Assembly: GCF_009766095.1 (NCBI RefSeq) | Contig: NZ_LMUD01000002.1 | Coordinates: 469,120-533,119 of the forward strand | Reading direction: 5' to 3' | Length of the DNA: 64,000 nucleotides | DNA from: Granulicella sp. S190 | GTDB taxonomy: Bacteria; Acidobacteriota; Terriglobia; Terriglobales; Acidobacteriaceae | Shown: one piece after another, positions 9,359 to 18,857 of the stretch | Layout: each line of letters opens with the position of its first letter | How positions within the stretch are numbered: position 1 is the first letter of the stretch | Notes under the pieces: generated by a model | What the model saw: the letters and a program-made list of their open reading frames with translations, nothing else | The model's database searches: none | What the model was told of the DNA's origin: nothing | Program-made: the position numbers and the translations under genes

Positions 9359-11137
9359 ATGAACAGATCTTCGCAAAACGGGATGGTTGGCGGGAGAGCG
9401 ATATTGATTGTCTGGATGGGTCTCTCGAGCCTCACGGCCGCACAGGAGCCTTCGACAGCTTTGAGAAAAGCAGATGCTGCGTATCGTGCAGGCCAGGCCG
9501 CGTTGGCGCGAAAAGATTTGACGGAAGCACAAGCTGATTTTGAACAGGTTACTCGGCTGGCTCCACAGGCTGAGCAAGGACATAGCGCCCTCGGCGCCGT
9601 TCTTGTAAATAACGGGCACATGCACGAAGGTATCCGTGAGCTTGAGAAGGCGCTCGCGATAAAAGCGACCGATAGCACGGCACAGATGAATCTCGCGATG
9701 GCATACCAGCAAACGGGCGCATCAGAAAAGGCAATCCCGCTATTCGCTAAACTCGAAGCAGAGGCGCGCTCGCAAAAGCATGTTCTCCCCTCGTATGTCT
9801 TGGCGGGATACGCCCGCTCTCTCGCAGCAAATCAAAAGATTGAGTTAGCTATCGCGAAGATGAAAGCGGCGCTTGCAAACGACTCTCAAAACGCGGAACT
9901 CCATGATGAGCTTGGATCATTGTATGCACAACAAAAAGAATGGTCGCGAGCACAAGAGGAGTTCGCTACGGCGATTAGCCTGAACCCGAATATGGCAACC
10001 GCTCATCTACATCTGGGTTTGGTCGTTCGAGGACAAGGGGGCGAGAACTGGATGTCTGAGTTAGAGCGCGCGTCAGAACTCGCGCCTGAGGATGCGCAAG
10101 TTGCGATGGAACTGGGCAACGCGCTGGCAGCAGAGGGCAAAGACGATCAGGCAATTGCCGTCTTTCGACATGTGTTGGAGAAGAATCTAAACTCCATCGC
10201 GGTGTCCTACCAGCTTGCTCTTGCTTTGCAACGGTCTAACAACGTGCAGGAAGCGATTGCTCTTCTTGAAAAAGTGATAGCTGCCGAGCCGAAGAATGCT
10301 GAAGCTCTCACAAATCTCGGGATGGCTCTATGCCAGGCGCAACAGGCCAAGGCTGCGGTTCCAATTCTGCAGCGCGCCACGTCGCTTGAGCCGGAAAGTG
10401 TCACCGCTCATCAGAATCTTGCCGCTGCTTATGTGCAGTTGAGCCAGTTCAGTGATGCCGCGACAGAACTCCATCAGGCGCTCAAGCTCTCTCCAGATGC
10501 GCCTCAATTGCACTATAACCTCGGCCTTGCTCTTAAGATGCAGGATGACGCTGCCGGAGCTATTCCAGAGTTGGAGACAGCTCAAAGACTTGATCCTTCC
10601 GCAGCCGAAGCTCCATATCTTCTCGGCATCTTGTACATGCAAAACGGGCGGTATGAGGAGGCAGCGCGTGAGATGAATCTCTCGTTGAAGATTCATCCTG
10701 AAAATGGAGAGGGGTGGGCGACGTTGGGAAGCATCTATGACAAGTTGAACAAGCTCCCCGAAGCTACCACTGCGCTACGCGAGGCTATCAGGCAACTTCC
10801 CGGTCAGCCTGATCCACATCTGACGCTAGCGGCCGTGCTGGTTAAGCAAAACCAATCCGGAGAAGCAGGGACAGAGCGCAAAAATGCTGCCGAACTCATG
10901 CGAAAGAACATGAACCGGCAGCGTGCCGAGGTCGCTACAAACTCCGGGAACTCCGCGTTGCATAACGGGGATGTAGAAGGAGCCGTCGCGCAGTTTCATG
11001 ATGCATTGAGCTACGACGCAAGCTACTCGAAGGCCCATCTTGGGCTTGCAGATGCGCTTGACAGACAAGGTAAAACTACGGATGCTGCCGTGGAGCGACA
11101 AAAAGCCGAAGCCGCAAAGATAGCGGATGCCCCTTAG
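9359..11137 (+). CDS. Exported TPR protein, almost entirely repeats
   Basis: A hydrophobic signal segment (A-I-L-I-V-W-M-G-L-S-S-L-T-A-A-Q) precedes about fifteen consecutive TPR-like repeats that reach the C terminus. Many repeats end in the L-x-P or L-A-P turn. No catalytic domain is visible. ATG 9359 starts a sensible signal peptide; a TTG at 9305 and an ATG at 9383 are also in frame. It follows the copper-monooxygenase fusion by 95 bases on the same strand, and the CRTAC protein gene follows. Its whole-length TPR make-up suggests a periplasmic assembly platform for the neighbouring redox proteins, which is inference. Confidence 0.85.
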   Translation: MNRSSQNGMVGGRAILIVWMGLSSLTAAQEPSTALRKADAAYRAGQAALARKDLTEAQADFEQVTRLAPQAEQGHSALGAVLVNNGHMHEGIRELEKALAIKATDSTAQMNLAMAYQQTGASEKAIPLFAKLEAEARSQKHVLPSYVLAGYARSLAANQKIELAIAKMKAALANDSQNAELHDELGSLYAQQKEWSRAQEEFATAISLNPNMATAHLHLGLVVRGQGGENWMSELERASELAPEDAQVAMELGNALAAEGKDDQAIAVFRHVLEKNLNSIAVSYQLALALQRSNNVQEAIALLEKVIAAEPKNAEALTNLGMALCQAQQAKAAVPILQRATSLEPESVTAHQNLAAAYVQLSQFSDAATELHQALKLSPDAPQLHYNLGLALKMQDDAAGAIPELETAQRLDPSAAEAPYLLGILYMQNGRYEEAAREMNLSLKIHPENGEGWATLGSIYDKLNKLPEATTALREAIRQLPGQPDPHLTLAAVLVKQNQSGEAGTERKNAAELMRKNMNRQRAEVATNSGNSALHNGDVEGAVAQFHDALSYDASYSKAHLGLADALDRQGKTTDAAVERQKAEAAKIADAP

Positions 11138-11316
11138 CCTAGTTGTGAGCGTTCCGGACTTAATCCGTTCAAGCGACAGCCAGTGTACAGTCCATTCTGG
11201 TGTTCGCTATAATTCGGCGCACTGAGAAAGACGCGACTTGTGGAGCCGTGCTTTCCCTCTAATCATCCATACAACTATCAAACTGCTACACGCTATCTGG
11301 GCTGGATGAGGCAACC

Positions 11317-13212
11317 TTGAAAAGAATATCCGCTGACTTAGATCGTCGCAAATTCATTCAATCGCTTAGTCGAACTGCCCTGGTGCTGCCTTTTGCGGAC
11401 GTTCTAGCGCTGGCCTCACCATCGCAACAGCAGACCGCTCCATCGCCAAAAGGTATTGGCCCGCAGGAACGCAGCTACGATGCAAAACCTGCTGCTCCGC
11501 CTCCCGGGGAGAAGTCACCGATCGAAGATACTCCGCTCGGCGTAAGCTTCCACGACGTTGCAAAGGAAGCGGGTCTAAACACTAAGACCTTCTACGGCGC
11601 TGAGGGCGCGAATAAATATCTGCTGGAAACTACGGGCTGTGGACTGGCCTTCTATGACTACGACAACGATGGCTGGCTCGACCTCTTCCTGGTCAACGGA
11701 TGGCGGCTGGACGGCTTTCCCAAAGGACAAGAGCCGCGTTGTCATCTCTTCAAGAACAATCGCGACGGAACTTTCACCGACGTAACCAATGGCTCTGGTC
11801 TTGAACACAAGACAGGTTGGGGACAGGCCTGCTGTGTAGGCGACTATAACAACGATGGAAATGACGATCTGTTCGTAACCTACTACGGACAGAACGCACT
11901 CTACCGCAATAACGGGAACGGGACTTTTACTGATGTAACGCAGCAGGCAGGTCTTGTTCAGCCAGGGCCAAAGATCCGCTGGAATACTGGATGCACATTC
12001 GTCGACTACAACCGCGACGGACATCTCGACCTCTTCGTCGCTAACTACGTTGACTTTGATTTGAAGACCGCACCTTTGCCCGAAGACGGACCATGCACTT
12101 ACAAAGGGATGCTTGTGGCGTGCGGGCCACCAGGTCTGCCGGGCGGTAGAAATATTCTCTATCAAAATAATGGCGATGGAACTTTCACCGATGTGAGTGA
12201 GAAGTCGGGCATGTGGACGGCGGTAGGAACCTACGGACTCAGTGTCGCTGCTTCGGATCTGGACAATGACGGTTGGCCCGACATCTACGTTGCCAACGAC
12301 TCTGCACCCGCCACGCTCTATCTCAACCAGAAAGATGGCACCTTTCGCGATGTGGCGATCGAGGCTGGCGCGGCCTTATCGGCAGAAGCAAAGCCCCAGG
12401 CAGGCATGGGAGTATCGATCGGGGACTATAACCATAGCGGCTATCTCGACATTGTGAAGACCAACTTCGCAGGCGATACCGACTCTCTCTACACCAACAT
12501 GGGAGATGCGACGTTTGAAGATCATACGTATCCTAGTGGACTGGGCGAGAACACTCGCCTGCTTGGATGGGGCGTAGGTTTCTTTGATATGGACAATGAT
12601 GGATGGCTGGACATTCTCATGTCGAACGGTCATGTCTATCCTGAAGTCGACAAATCCAAAGCTGACCTTAAGTACGCGCAGCATAAATATCTCTATCGCA
12701 ACCTTCACAACGGGCGCTTTCAGGACGTCACTAACAAAGGTGGCCCGGGAATACTGGAAGATGTACCTGCTCGCGGCTGTGCCTTTGGCGACTATGACAA
12801 CGACGGAGATCTAGATATCGTCGTCAATTGCATCAATGCCACGCCACAGCTCCTGCGCTGCGACACAACGCTGAATAGGAGTTGGATCAAGATAAAACTT
12901 GTTGGGGTAAAGTCGAACCGTTCCGGGATAGGTAGCCGGGTCATTGTGACTGCTACGACCACGCTGGACTCTTCGAAACCCTCAAGACAGATTGATGAGC
13001 TGCGTAGCGGAGGAAGTTATTTTTCTCAGAATGATATGCGCATGCACTTCGGGTTGGATCAGGCAAAGAAGGTAGACCTGCTAGAGATTCGATGGCTAAG
13101 TGGACAAGTAGACCGGCTGAAAGATCTCGAAGTCAACCAGCTATATGTCATTCAAGAGGGTGGAAAGATCTTGAAGAGTGGTCTGCTGAAGCCAGCAAAG
13201 AAACTTAGCTAG
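11317..13212 (+). CDS. CRTAC1-family beta-propeller with ASPIC/UnbV domain
   Basis: The N terminus has a twin-arginine-like sequence (D-R-R-K-F-I-Q-S-L-S-R-T-A) with a hydrophobic stretch, suggesting Tat export. At least seven FG-GAP/VCBS repeats follow, each with a calcium-type D-x-D-x-D-G loop such as D-Y-D-N-D-G-W-L-D and D-Y-N-R-D-G-H-L-D. Residues from about 530 to 620 match the ASPIC/UnbV domain (S-G-I-G-S-R-V, then G-S-Y-F-S-Q-N-D and L-E-I-R-W-L-S-G). The start is a TTG with GAGG 5 bases upstream; no ATG fits. It ends the same-strand cluster after a 179-base gap, so it may have its own promoter. Such proteins are often encoded beside TPR proteins and TonB receptors; their biochemical role is poorly known. 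Confidence 0.9.
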   Translation: MKRISADLDRRKFIQSLSRTALVLPFADVLALASPSQQQTAPSPKGIGPQERSYDAKPAAPPPGEKSPIEDTPLGVSFHDVAKEAGLNTKTFYGAEGANKYLLETTGCGLAFYDYDNDGWLDLFLVNGWRLDGFPKGQEPRCHLFKNNRDGTFTDVTNGSGLEHKTGWGQACCVGDYNNDGNDDLFVTYYGQNALYRNNGNGTFTDVTQQAGLVQPGPKIRWNTGCTFVDYNRDGHLDLFVANYVDFDLKTAPLPEDGPCTYKGMLVACGPPGLPGGRNILYQNNGDGTFTDVSEKSGMWTAVGTYGLSVAASDLDNDGWPDIYVANDSAPATLYLNQKDGTFRDVAIEAGAALSAEAKPQAGMGVSIGDYNHSGYLDIVKTNFAGDTDSLYTNMGDATFEDHTYPSGLGENTRLLGWGVGFFDMDNDGWLDILMSNGHVYPEVDKSKADLKYAQHKYLYRNLHNGRFQDVTNKGGPGILEDVPARGCAFGDYDNDGDLDIVVNCINATPQLLRCDTTLNRSWIKIKLVGVKSNRSGIGSRVIVTATTTLDSSKPSRQIDELRSGGSYFSQNDMRMHFGLDQAKKVDLLEIRWLSGQVDRLKDLEVNQLYVIQEGGKILKSGLLKPAKKLS

Positions 13213-13287
13213 GTCATGCTATCGACGAGAAGCCCCTTCTGATCATGTGCGGCTCGGTTGGCACGTTCGTTCATCGTCGTTCGGACC

Positions 13288-15993
13288 TCATCGGGCTGAT
13301 CTTGCAAGGACGGTAACCGCCGGTGTATTCCATCCCTCGATCTTCACCTTCCATCCTGCAGCACTCTTCGCCTCCGAACCTTCAAGAGAGTCCGCTGGTA
13401 TCGAAGCCGTCAGTTCGCGCTCTTCACCGGGCATCAGTTCTATGTAGTTATCGGACCAGGTAACTCGCGAAACCTTCGCTCCGTGATTATCCTCAACCTG
13501 AGCCTCGACCTGAAAAGCAAGTCCCTTCGATGAATTCGAAAGATGCAGATGAACCAAATTCCCTTCTATCTGAGCGGTCGCGGTTAGAGGTGCAGCACGA
13601 AGAGTGGAGAGAGCCGTCATGTCTTCGTACGTCTTGGCCGGCGTGTGGGTGTAGTCGGTCTTAGCCCAGTCGAACTCAGTCAGCTTTCCGGGAACCCAGT
13701 AGAAGTTCCTGCTGACGATCGCACCCTTCGCATCTTTTAACTCAAGCTGAACGAAGTAGACGCCGGAGGCTGGCTGAAATATCTCTTGCGGGATATCCAT
13801 TGCTTTGACTGTGCCGTCAGAACCAACATCGACAGCACGCGACTGAGCGAAGATCTCTTTCAAGTCGAGGTTGTAGACATGCGCAACGGCGGTAAGTCCT
13901 GGCGACGGGGTGTAGACGCTATTGACGACGTATACGCTGTGGTCGTCGTAGGAGTACTGCACATGCAGCAGCTCGCATGCCTTCTTCGTTCCATAGTAGC
14001 CGCCACCCGCATCCAGATAGTAGTCGTACAGATGCCAGATGGTCGAAGGCCACGCATTATTCAGCATCCACTGAATCACGCCCGTCGAACTATATTTGTT
14101 GCGGCCATAGGCTTCGAACATCGCTCGTTCTCCATCGAAGGCCATGGACTGCGCGATCTGGTTGTACTTCTCGCCTGTCTTCGTTTCGCCATAGGTTGCA
14201 GTCATGGCATCGTTGAAGACGTGAAGATTCTGAAATCCCTCACCTCCAGCGTGATATCCCCACACCGCATCCTGTGGCCACTGGTGATCGGCTGGGAGCA
14301 TCTTTCGTAGACTTTGCGGCGAAGGAATCGCCGGCCCGGGGCTCGTCTCGGTGTTGAACCCGTATGCTCCGCCATGATGCGAATCGACAAGCCAATACGA
14401 TGGCGCGACAAAATCGTAGGGGCCTGACATCTTCACCCCGCTCGGACCGCTCACGCTCGTAGCCGTTGCCGTTGCCGAAGAGAGAATCGCGTTTGGCCAA
14501 AAGGTCTGAGCGAGCACCTTGAGATAAGCAGTCTCCACATTGGCGGGAGGCGGGTTGTCACTGCCGTTCAGCCACGCAATCATGCTCGGATGGCTGCGGA
14601 TCCTCAACATCTGAGACTGCAGGGAAGCAGTAGCAACATTCAGCGTATCCGGCGTCCACTTATCCCAGTGCTCCCAATGATCGCAGCAGCACCACCCCGC
14701 CATCACCATCATCCCTTGCTCATCGGCGAGACGAAAGAACTCGTCCGTCTCCATCTTGCCCTCAAGCCTGATGGTGTTCAGATGCATGTCATGCACCATG
14801 CGAAACTCTTCCGCCAGCCGCTCCGGCTGTTGGCGTAGTAGCATATCCTGCGACCACCCTGCGCCGCGTATCAGAATAGGGCGCTGGTTGACGTGAAAGA
14901 GACGGTACCCTTTGTCTGTCAAATCCGAGGTGACCTCACGTATTCCAAACCGGGTGCTCTGCTCATCGGAGACAACTCCGTCCAGAACGAATCGCAGCGT
15001 GAGTGTCTCCAGCGGATGCGCGCCCAGATCAGCAGGCCACCAGACTCGAGGGTTCCCGATACGAAGTTGTGAAAAGTTCTCCGGCGCAAAGGTGACCGTT
15101 TTCGTCTCACCCGCATCCAGAGACACAGCCTGTGAGATGGCGATACCCGCAACCGTTCCCTCGAGGCGCCCCTTCGCCGGATGATCCATCGTATTTCGAA
15201 GCTCGGTGCGAACGGTGATCTCCGCAGTCTTCAGGGACACATCGGTGAAATGGGTCGTTGCCATGGGAGATCGCACGACAACCGGGCCGCTCGTTATCAG
15301 CGAGACAGGTCCCCAGAGGCCCATGTCTTTATCCGGTGGACACGGATTCCAGTCAACCCAGTTAATTCCCAGATCGGTCGGAGTCGGAGCAAACGTCTCG
15401 ACGGCAAGTACGTTTTCGTGGCCCGGCTTCAGTGCCTTTGTAACGTCGAACTCATAGGTGCGGTAAGCGCCCTGCACCTGACTCGAATCTGCGATCTTCA
15501 GCCCATTGAGCCAGATGTCGGCTCGGTAGTTGATGCCGCCGAATCGCATCCAGAAAGTCTTTCCTCGCTCTGAGAGAGAGACATTAAATGTCTTCCGGTA
15601 CCACCAGCCGCAGCGATAAGGACTATCGGCGGCCATCTCTATGTTGGAAAAGTTGTCTCCCGCAGGATAAGTAGTTCCTGGAACAGAACGAAGGTTCGTG
15701 CCGACAAAGATGTCCTTGAACTCACCTGCTGCGACTTGTACCGCAAGCACCGTTGCTGGAATGGTTGCGCTGTACCAACCCTCTGTCTGTACGTTGGGCG
15801 AAGAGAGTTTTGCTCCGTCGCCATGAATCTTGCAATCCGACTGAACGGACCACCCCGTCTTCAACAGCACAGGAGAAGATGTTGAATCAGCTGCGGCAAG
15901 CAGCGGCGTCTGCAAATTCATGAGCCACAAAAACACCATCAGAAAATTACCGCGGATGGCTAGGCATGTCGTTGATCTCTTCTGCAGCATCAT
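13288..15993 (-). CDS. Exo-beta-D-glucosaminidase, glycoside hydrolase family 2
   Basis: The protein should release glucosamine from the non-reducing end of chitosan oligosaccharides. After a signal peptide (residues 1-35) come a jelly-roll sugar-binding domain, an immunoglobulin-like domain (about 240-350), the TIM barrel (about 360-670) and C-terminal beta domains. The acid/base is Asp479 in N-G-S-D-N, as in the CsxA subfamily that uses Asp where other GH2 enzymes use Glu. The nucleophile is Glu549 in F-N-T-E-T-S. Their spacing (70) is close to the 72 of Amycolatopsis CsxA (Asp469/Glu541). It is read from a promoter carrying a LacI-type operator, with the lacI gene next upstream. A GH20 hexosaminidase and an Oar-like receptor complete the locus. 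Confidence 0.88.
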   Translation of the reverse strand: MMLQKRSTTCLAIRGNFLMVFLWLMNLQTPLLAAADSTSSPVLLKTGWSVQSDCKIHGDGAKLSSPNVQTEGWYSATIPATVLAVQVAAGEFKDIFVGTNLRSVPGTTYPAGDNFSNIEMAADSPYRCGWWYRKTFNVSLSERGKTFWMRFGGINYRADIWLNGLKIADSSQVQGAYRTYEFDVTKALKPGHENVLAVETFAPTPTDLGINWVDWNPCPPDKDMGLWGPVSLITSGPVVVRSPMATTHFTDVSLKTAEITVRTELRNTMDHPAKGRLEGTVAGIAISQAVSLDAGETKTVTFAPENFSQLRIGNPRVWWPADLGAHPLETLTLRFVLDGVVSDEQSTRFGIREVTSDLTDKGYRLFHVNQRPILIRGAGWSQDMLLRQQPERLAEEFRMVHDMHLNTIRLEGKMETDEFFRLADEQGMMVMAGWCCCDHWEHWDKWTPDTLNVATASLQSQMLRIRSHPSMIAWLNGSDNPPPANVETAYLKVLAQTFWPNAILSSATATATSVSGPSGVKMSGPYDFVAPSYWLVDSHHGGAYGFNTETSPGPAIPSPQSLRKMLPADHQWPQDAVWGYHAGGEGFQNLHVFNDAMTATYGETKTGEKYNQIAQSMAFDGERAMFEAYGRNKYSSTGVIQWMLNNAWPSTIWHLYDYYLDAGGGYYGTKKACELLHVQYSYDDHSVYVVNSVYTPSPGLTAVAHVYNLDLKEIFAQSRAVDVGSDGTVKAMDIPQEIFQPASGVYFVQLELKDAKGAIVSRNFYWVPGKLTEFDWAKTDYTHTPAKTYEDMTALSTLRAAPLTATAQIEGNLVHLHLSNSSKGLAFQVEAQVEDNHGAKVSRVTWSDNYIELMPGEERELTASIPADSLEGSEAKSAAGWKVKIEGWNTPAVTVLARSAR

Positions 15994-16125
15994 TGTCTTT
16001 CGTAGCCTCCAGCAGTCTTTCCAACATCTGTCTCTGTCGATCTTGCAATATTCGTAGCCAGTACAGCCATCAAAGAAGAATTTGAGAAGTCAGTCAAAGC
16101 TGATTTTAGACGCGGAGTACATGGA

Positions 16126-16145
16126 ATATTGAAACGTTTGAATAT
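16126..16145. promoter_or_regulatory. LacI-type operator in front of the GH2 gene
   Basis: ATATTGAAACGTTTGAATAT is a palindrome centred on CG with 18 of 20 positions symmetric, the form expected for LacI/CcpA-like repressors (core AAACGTTT). It lies just downstream of the probable start point of the minus-strand promoter, where bound repressor would block transcription of the glucosaminidase gene. A near copy lies at 18728-18747. Confidence 0.72.
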
Positions 16146-16156
16146 CCGAGTAGGAG

Positions 16157-16186
16157 TAGATAAAAGGATTTCCTGTGGAATGTCAA
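16157..16186 (-). promoter_or_regulatory. Sigma70-like promoter for the GH2 gene
   Basis: On the minus strand a perfect TTGACA (16181-16186) is followed after 18 bases by TATCTA (16157-16162). Transcription would start near 16150 and enter the LacI-type operator at once. The -10 box is weak, so placement is tentative. Confidence 0.5.
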
Positions 16187-16247
16187 CAAAAACCTCCCCT
16201 GCTTTGAGGACTTGTAAGCGTTTTGAGATCGAGTCGCGCAAACTGGG

Positions 16248-17327
16248 TTATCGACGTCGTCTTCCAGTAGACTCACGCATCATGACTGTAGGAACCAGGA
16301 GCGTATGGCCATCATTCGCAGGGGAATGCGTCTCCTCGCCGAGCGCATCGATCCCGCGCAGTACGCGTTCGGCAGCGATCTGGCCCATCGCTTCCATCGG
16401 CTGTCGTACCGTCGTCAGCGCCGGACTGAACAGTGCGGCATGTGGCACGTCGTCAAAGCCGATAACGGAACACTGCTCGGGTACCGCGAGCCCGTGCTCC
16501 CGCAACGCTCGCACCACTCCAAATGCGGTGAGGTCATCGAAAGCTGCGATTGCCGAAAACGTTTTGCCCGTCGCAATCAACTCCCCGGTAAGTCGATAAC
16601 CCTCGTGAAATCCCGAGAGAGGGTCCGATGCATTCGGTAGATCGGCAACGAGCTTTGACTCAATCTTCAGACCCACCTCTTTCGCAAATCGCATCATGCC
16701 GTCGAAACGCTGGCTGCTATCCTCCAGCTTCACTGGCCCGCGCACAAAGGCAATCTTGCGATGACCCAGTTGATAAAGGTGTTGTAGCGCCGCATATCCG
16801 CCTGCCTCGTTATCAACCATCACCGAGCTCATGGAGCCGATCGGAATGGCTCGTCCAACCATCACCATTGGAATACGCTCTCGTTCGAGTTCCCCAAGCA
16901 TCTCGATATCGACGAAAAGCCAATTGGCAACGATGATGAGTGCTTCCAACCTGCGCTCCAGCATCATCTCAAGATAACGCTCAAACTGCTTCGGCTCGTT
17001 GTGCGCGTCCATGATGATGGGCAGGTAGCCGGTCGGTTGCAGTGTCTTGTGAATACCTTTGAGAATGAGCGTGCAGAATGGATCTGAGATATCGAAGACC
17101 ATGATGCCGATGGTCAGGCTTCTGCGACGGCGGAGCGATCGCGCCGAGGCATCCGGACGGTAGCCAAGCCGCTTCGACGTCTCCTTGATCAGCAACTTCG
17201 TCTTCGCCGCGACGTAACGAGAAAGCGGCGCTTCATTGAGAACGATGGATACCGTAGAGGAGGAGAATCCGCACTCGCGGGCTACATCGGCGAGCGTAAT
17301 TCTTCCAGTATTTGTTGTTCTGCGCAT
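16248..17327 (-). CDS. LacI-family transcriptional regulator
   Basis: Residues 10-60 form a LacI helix-turn-helix and hinge (I-T-L-A-D-V-A-R-E-C-G-F-S-S-S-T-V-S). The last part of this region, L-G-Y-R-P-D-A-S-A-R-S-L, is the minor-groove hinge segment. A periplasmic-binding-protein-like sensor domain fills residues 70-345, with the usual G-I-M-V start and the V-I-G-F-D-D-V-P-H-A segment. The length of 359 aa is normal for the family. It sits between the glucosaminidase and a TPR gene on the same strand. The two near-identical operators at 16126 and 18728 are its obvious targets. An amino sugar or chitosan oligomer is the likely inducer, inferred from the locus. Confidence 0.92.
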   Translation of the reverse strand: MRRTTNTGRITLADVARECGFSSSTVSIVLNEAPLSRYVAAKTKLLIKETSKRLGYRPDASARSLRRRRSLTIGIMVFDISDPFCTLILKGIHKTLQPTGYLPIIMDAHNEPKQFERYLEMMLERRLEALIIVANWLFVDIEMLGELERERIPMVMVGRAIPIGSMSSVMVDNEAGGYAALQHLYQLGHRKIAFVRGPVKLEDSSQRFDGMMRFAKEVGLKIESKLVADLPNASDPLSGFHEGYRLTGELIATGKTFSAIAAFDDLTAFGVVRALREHGLAVPEQCSVIGFDDVPHAALFSPALTTVRQPMEAMGQIAAERVLRGIDALGEETHSPANDGHTLLVPTVMMRESTGRRRR

Positions 17328-17396
17328 AAACCAATGAGTCGTTACGTTAAGATGCTGAAGTTATAGCACACTGCTTTTGCATTGATCGAAAGTCGC

Positions 17397-18641
17397 TTAC
17401 TGTTGCGCTGCACTCTGTGCATCGGCAGACTGGTCTCCCGAGGGATCCTGTTGCAGCCTGTCGTTGAAGGATTTGAGCAGTTGCGCAGCGTTGTCAAACT
17501 CCTTTCGCGATTGGTCACGTTGTCCAAGATGGCTTAAAACCTGGCCTCTGGCATAGTGCACGCTCGCACTCTGCGGCGCAAGCGCTTCGGCATGGTCCAG
17601 CATCTCCAGCGCGTCACTGTAACGCGCAGCGTCTCTGTATAACCTGGCAAGTCCGAAGTAGGAGTTCACCAACTCGTAGTTGAGTTCGACTGCCTTGCGA
17701 AGATATGTCTCGGCCTTCTCCATCTGCCCGAGCTTGAGGTAGAGAAGGCCTAGCTCTTCGTAGTTATAGGCAAACTCCGGTTCAATGGCGGCGTCTTTCT
17801 TCAGCTCTGCCTCCGCTTCGGGATAGGCATAGCGTTCGAGATAAGTCCGACCGAGAAAATAATGCACCAGAGGAAGCTCCGGCTTTGCCGCGGCAGCCAT
17901 TCGAAACTCTTCGAGCGCCTGATCGGTACTATGTCCTGCCAGCCACGCCTTTCCCACGTACAAATGAAACTCCGGCGTGTTCTGTCCTATGGCGATCATT
18001 CGATCGAATGCTTGTTTTTGCAGCGGCGCATTGGACGATTTGCTGGCCGCAATGCTGAGGGCGTAAAGATAGTTGAGGTTAGTCGACTCGTGCTCCCATA
18101 GCGGAGCCAGAGTGTCTGCGGCAAGCTTGTATCGATTCGTAAAAAAGTAGCACAACCCCAGGAGATAGCTTGCCTGCAAAGAATCTGGTTGCAACCGCAA
18201 AGCCTTTGAAAAGGGCTCGATCGCTGCGTCGAAATCACTTTTGCGATAGTAAGTCAGTCCGATGTTGAGCGCGATGCCTGAGACATTGGGCGACAGAGCC
18301 TCTGCCTTATGCAGTTCCTTCAGGGCATCCTCCCATCGTCGCTCGCGCATGTACGTCACGCCGAGGTTGATGTGTGCCGCGCCTGACTTCGGATCCAGCG
18401 CCACGACCTGTTGAAACAACTTCTCCGCTTTGCTGAACTCTCCTGCCTTCATCGCCTGCACCGCCTGCGAGAAGAGAGTTGCCGCATCCTGCCGGGAGTT
18501 CGCGGCACTCTGCGCGTTGCCAGGCACCATCGTGCTGAAGGCACCTCTGGCTGTCGGTGTGGCCGCGCAAATGATTCTTCCGCTCCCTGCGATCAGCGGA
18601 CAGAACAATACGGCACAGCGAGATAGATTGTCGAATCGCAC
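17397..18641 (-). CDS. Exported TPR protein of the chitosan locus
   Basis: TPR repeats fill the protein from about residue 45 to 390, with repeat turns such as V-A-L-D-P-K-S and L-R-L-Q-P-D-S. The GTG at 18641 gives a signal peptide (R-F-D-N-L-S-R-C-A-V-L-F, then a hydrophobic run). The TTG at 18686 extends it by 15 residues and cannot be excluded. The C-terminal 40 residues are Gln/Ser/Asp-rich. It lies upstream of lacI on the same strand and divergent from the Oar-like receptor gene, sharing a 216-base intergenic region with it. A role in handling oligosaccharides or receptor partners is inferred only from position. Confidence 0.83.
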   Translation of the reverse strand: MRFDNLSRCAVLFCPLIAGSGRIICAATPTARGAFSTMVPGNAQSAANSRQDAATLFSQAVQAMKAGEFSKAEKLFQQVVALDPKSGAAHINLGVTYMRERRWEDALKELHKAEALSPNVSGIALNIGLTYYRKSDFDAAIEPFSKALRLQPDSLQASYLLGLCYFFTNRYKLAADTLAPLWEHESTNLNYLYALSIAASKSSNAPLQKQAFDRMIAIGQNTPEFHLYVGKAWLAGHSTDQALEEFRMAAAAKPELPLVHYFLGRTYLERYAYPEAEAELKKDAAIEPEFAYNYEELGLLYLKLGQMEKAETYLRKAVELNYELVNSYFGLARLYRDAARYSDALEMLDHAEALAPQSASVHYARGQVLSHLGQRDQSRKEFDNAAQLLKSFNDRLQQDPSGDQSADAQSAAQQ

Positions 18642-18719
18642 GGTAATTTCAGTCCAAGATATCCCGGCAGGAGAAGCTATCGCCAAAATCGGAGATTTTT
18701 ATGCAAATAAAACTTTTTC

Positions 18720-18747
18720 TTGACAGACTATTCAAACGTTCTAATAT
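18720..18747 (+). promoter_or_regulatory. Promoter with embedded LacI-type operator, for the receptor gene
   Basis: TTGACA (18720-18725) and TAATAT (18742-18747) are separated by 16 bases. The spacer holds T-A-T-T-C-A-A-A-C-G-T-T-C-T-A-A-T-A, which on the opposite strand nearly repeats the operator at 16126. A repressor bound here would cover both promoter boxes. Transcription to the right would enter the Oar-like receptor gene, whose ATG is 110 bases downstream. Confidence 0.68.
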
Positions 18748-18857
18748 GAGCACACCGAAGAACGAGAATCATTCATCTGGGCCGCGTAGCCTGTTGCAAC
18801 AGTGTTCTAGAACTGCCAGCTTCGTCATCTCCTGCGTCGTTACGGAGGCATACTCTG

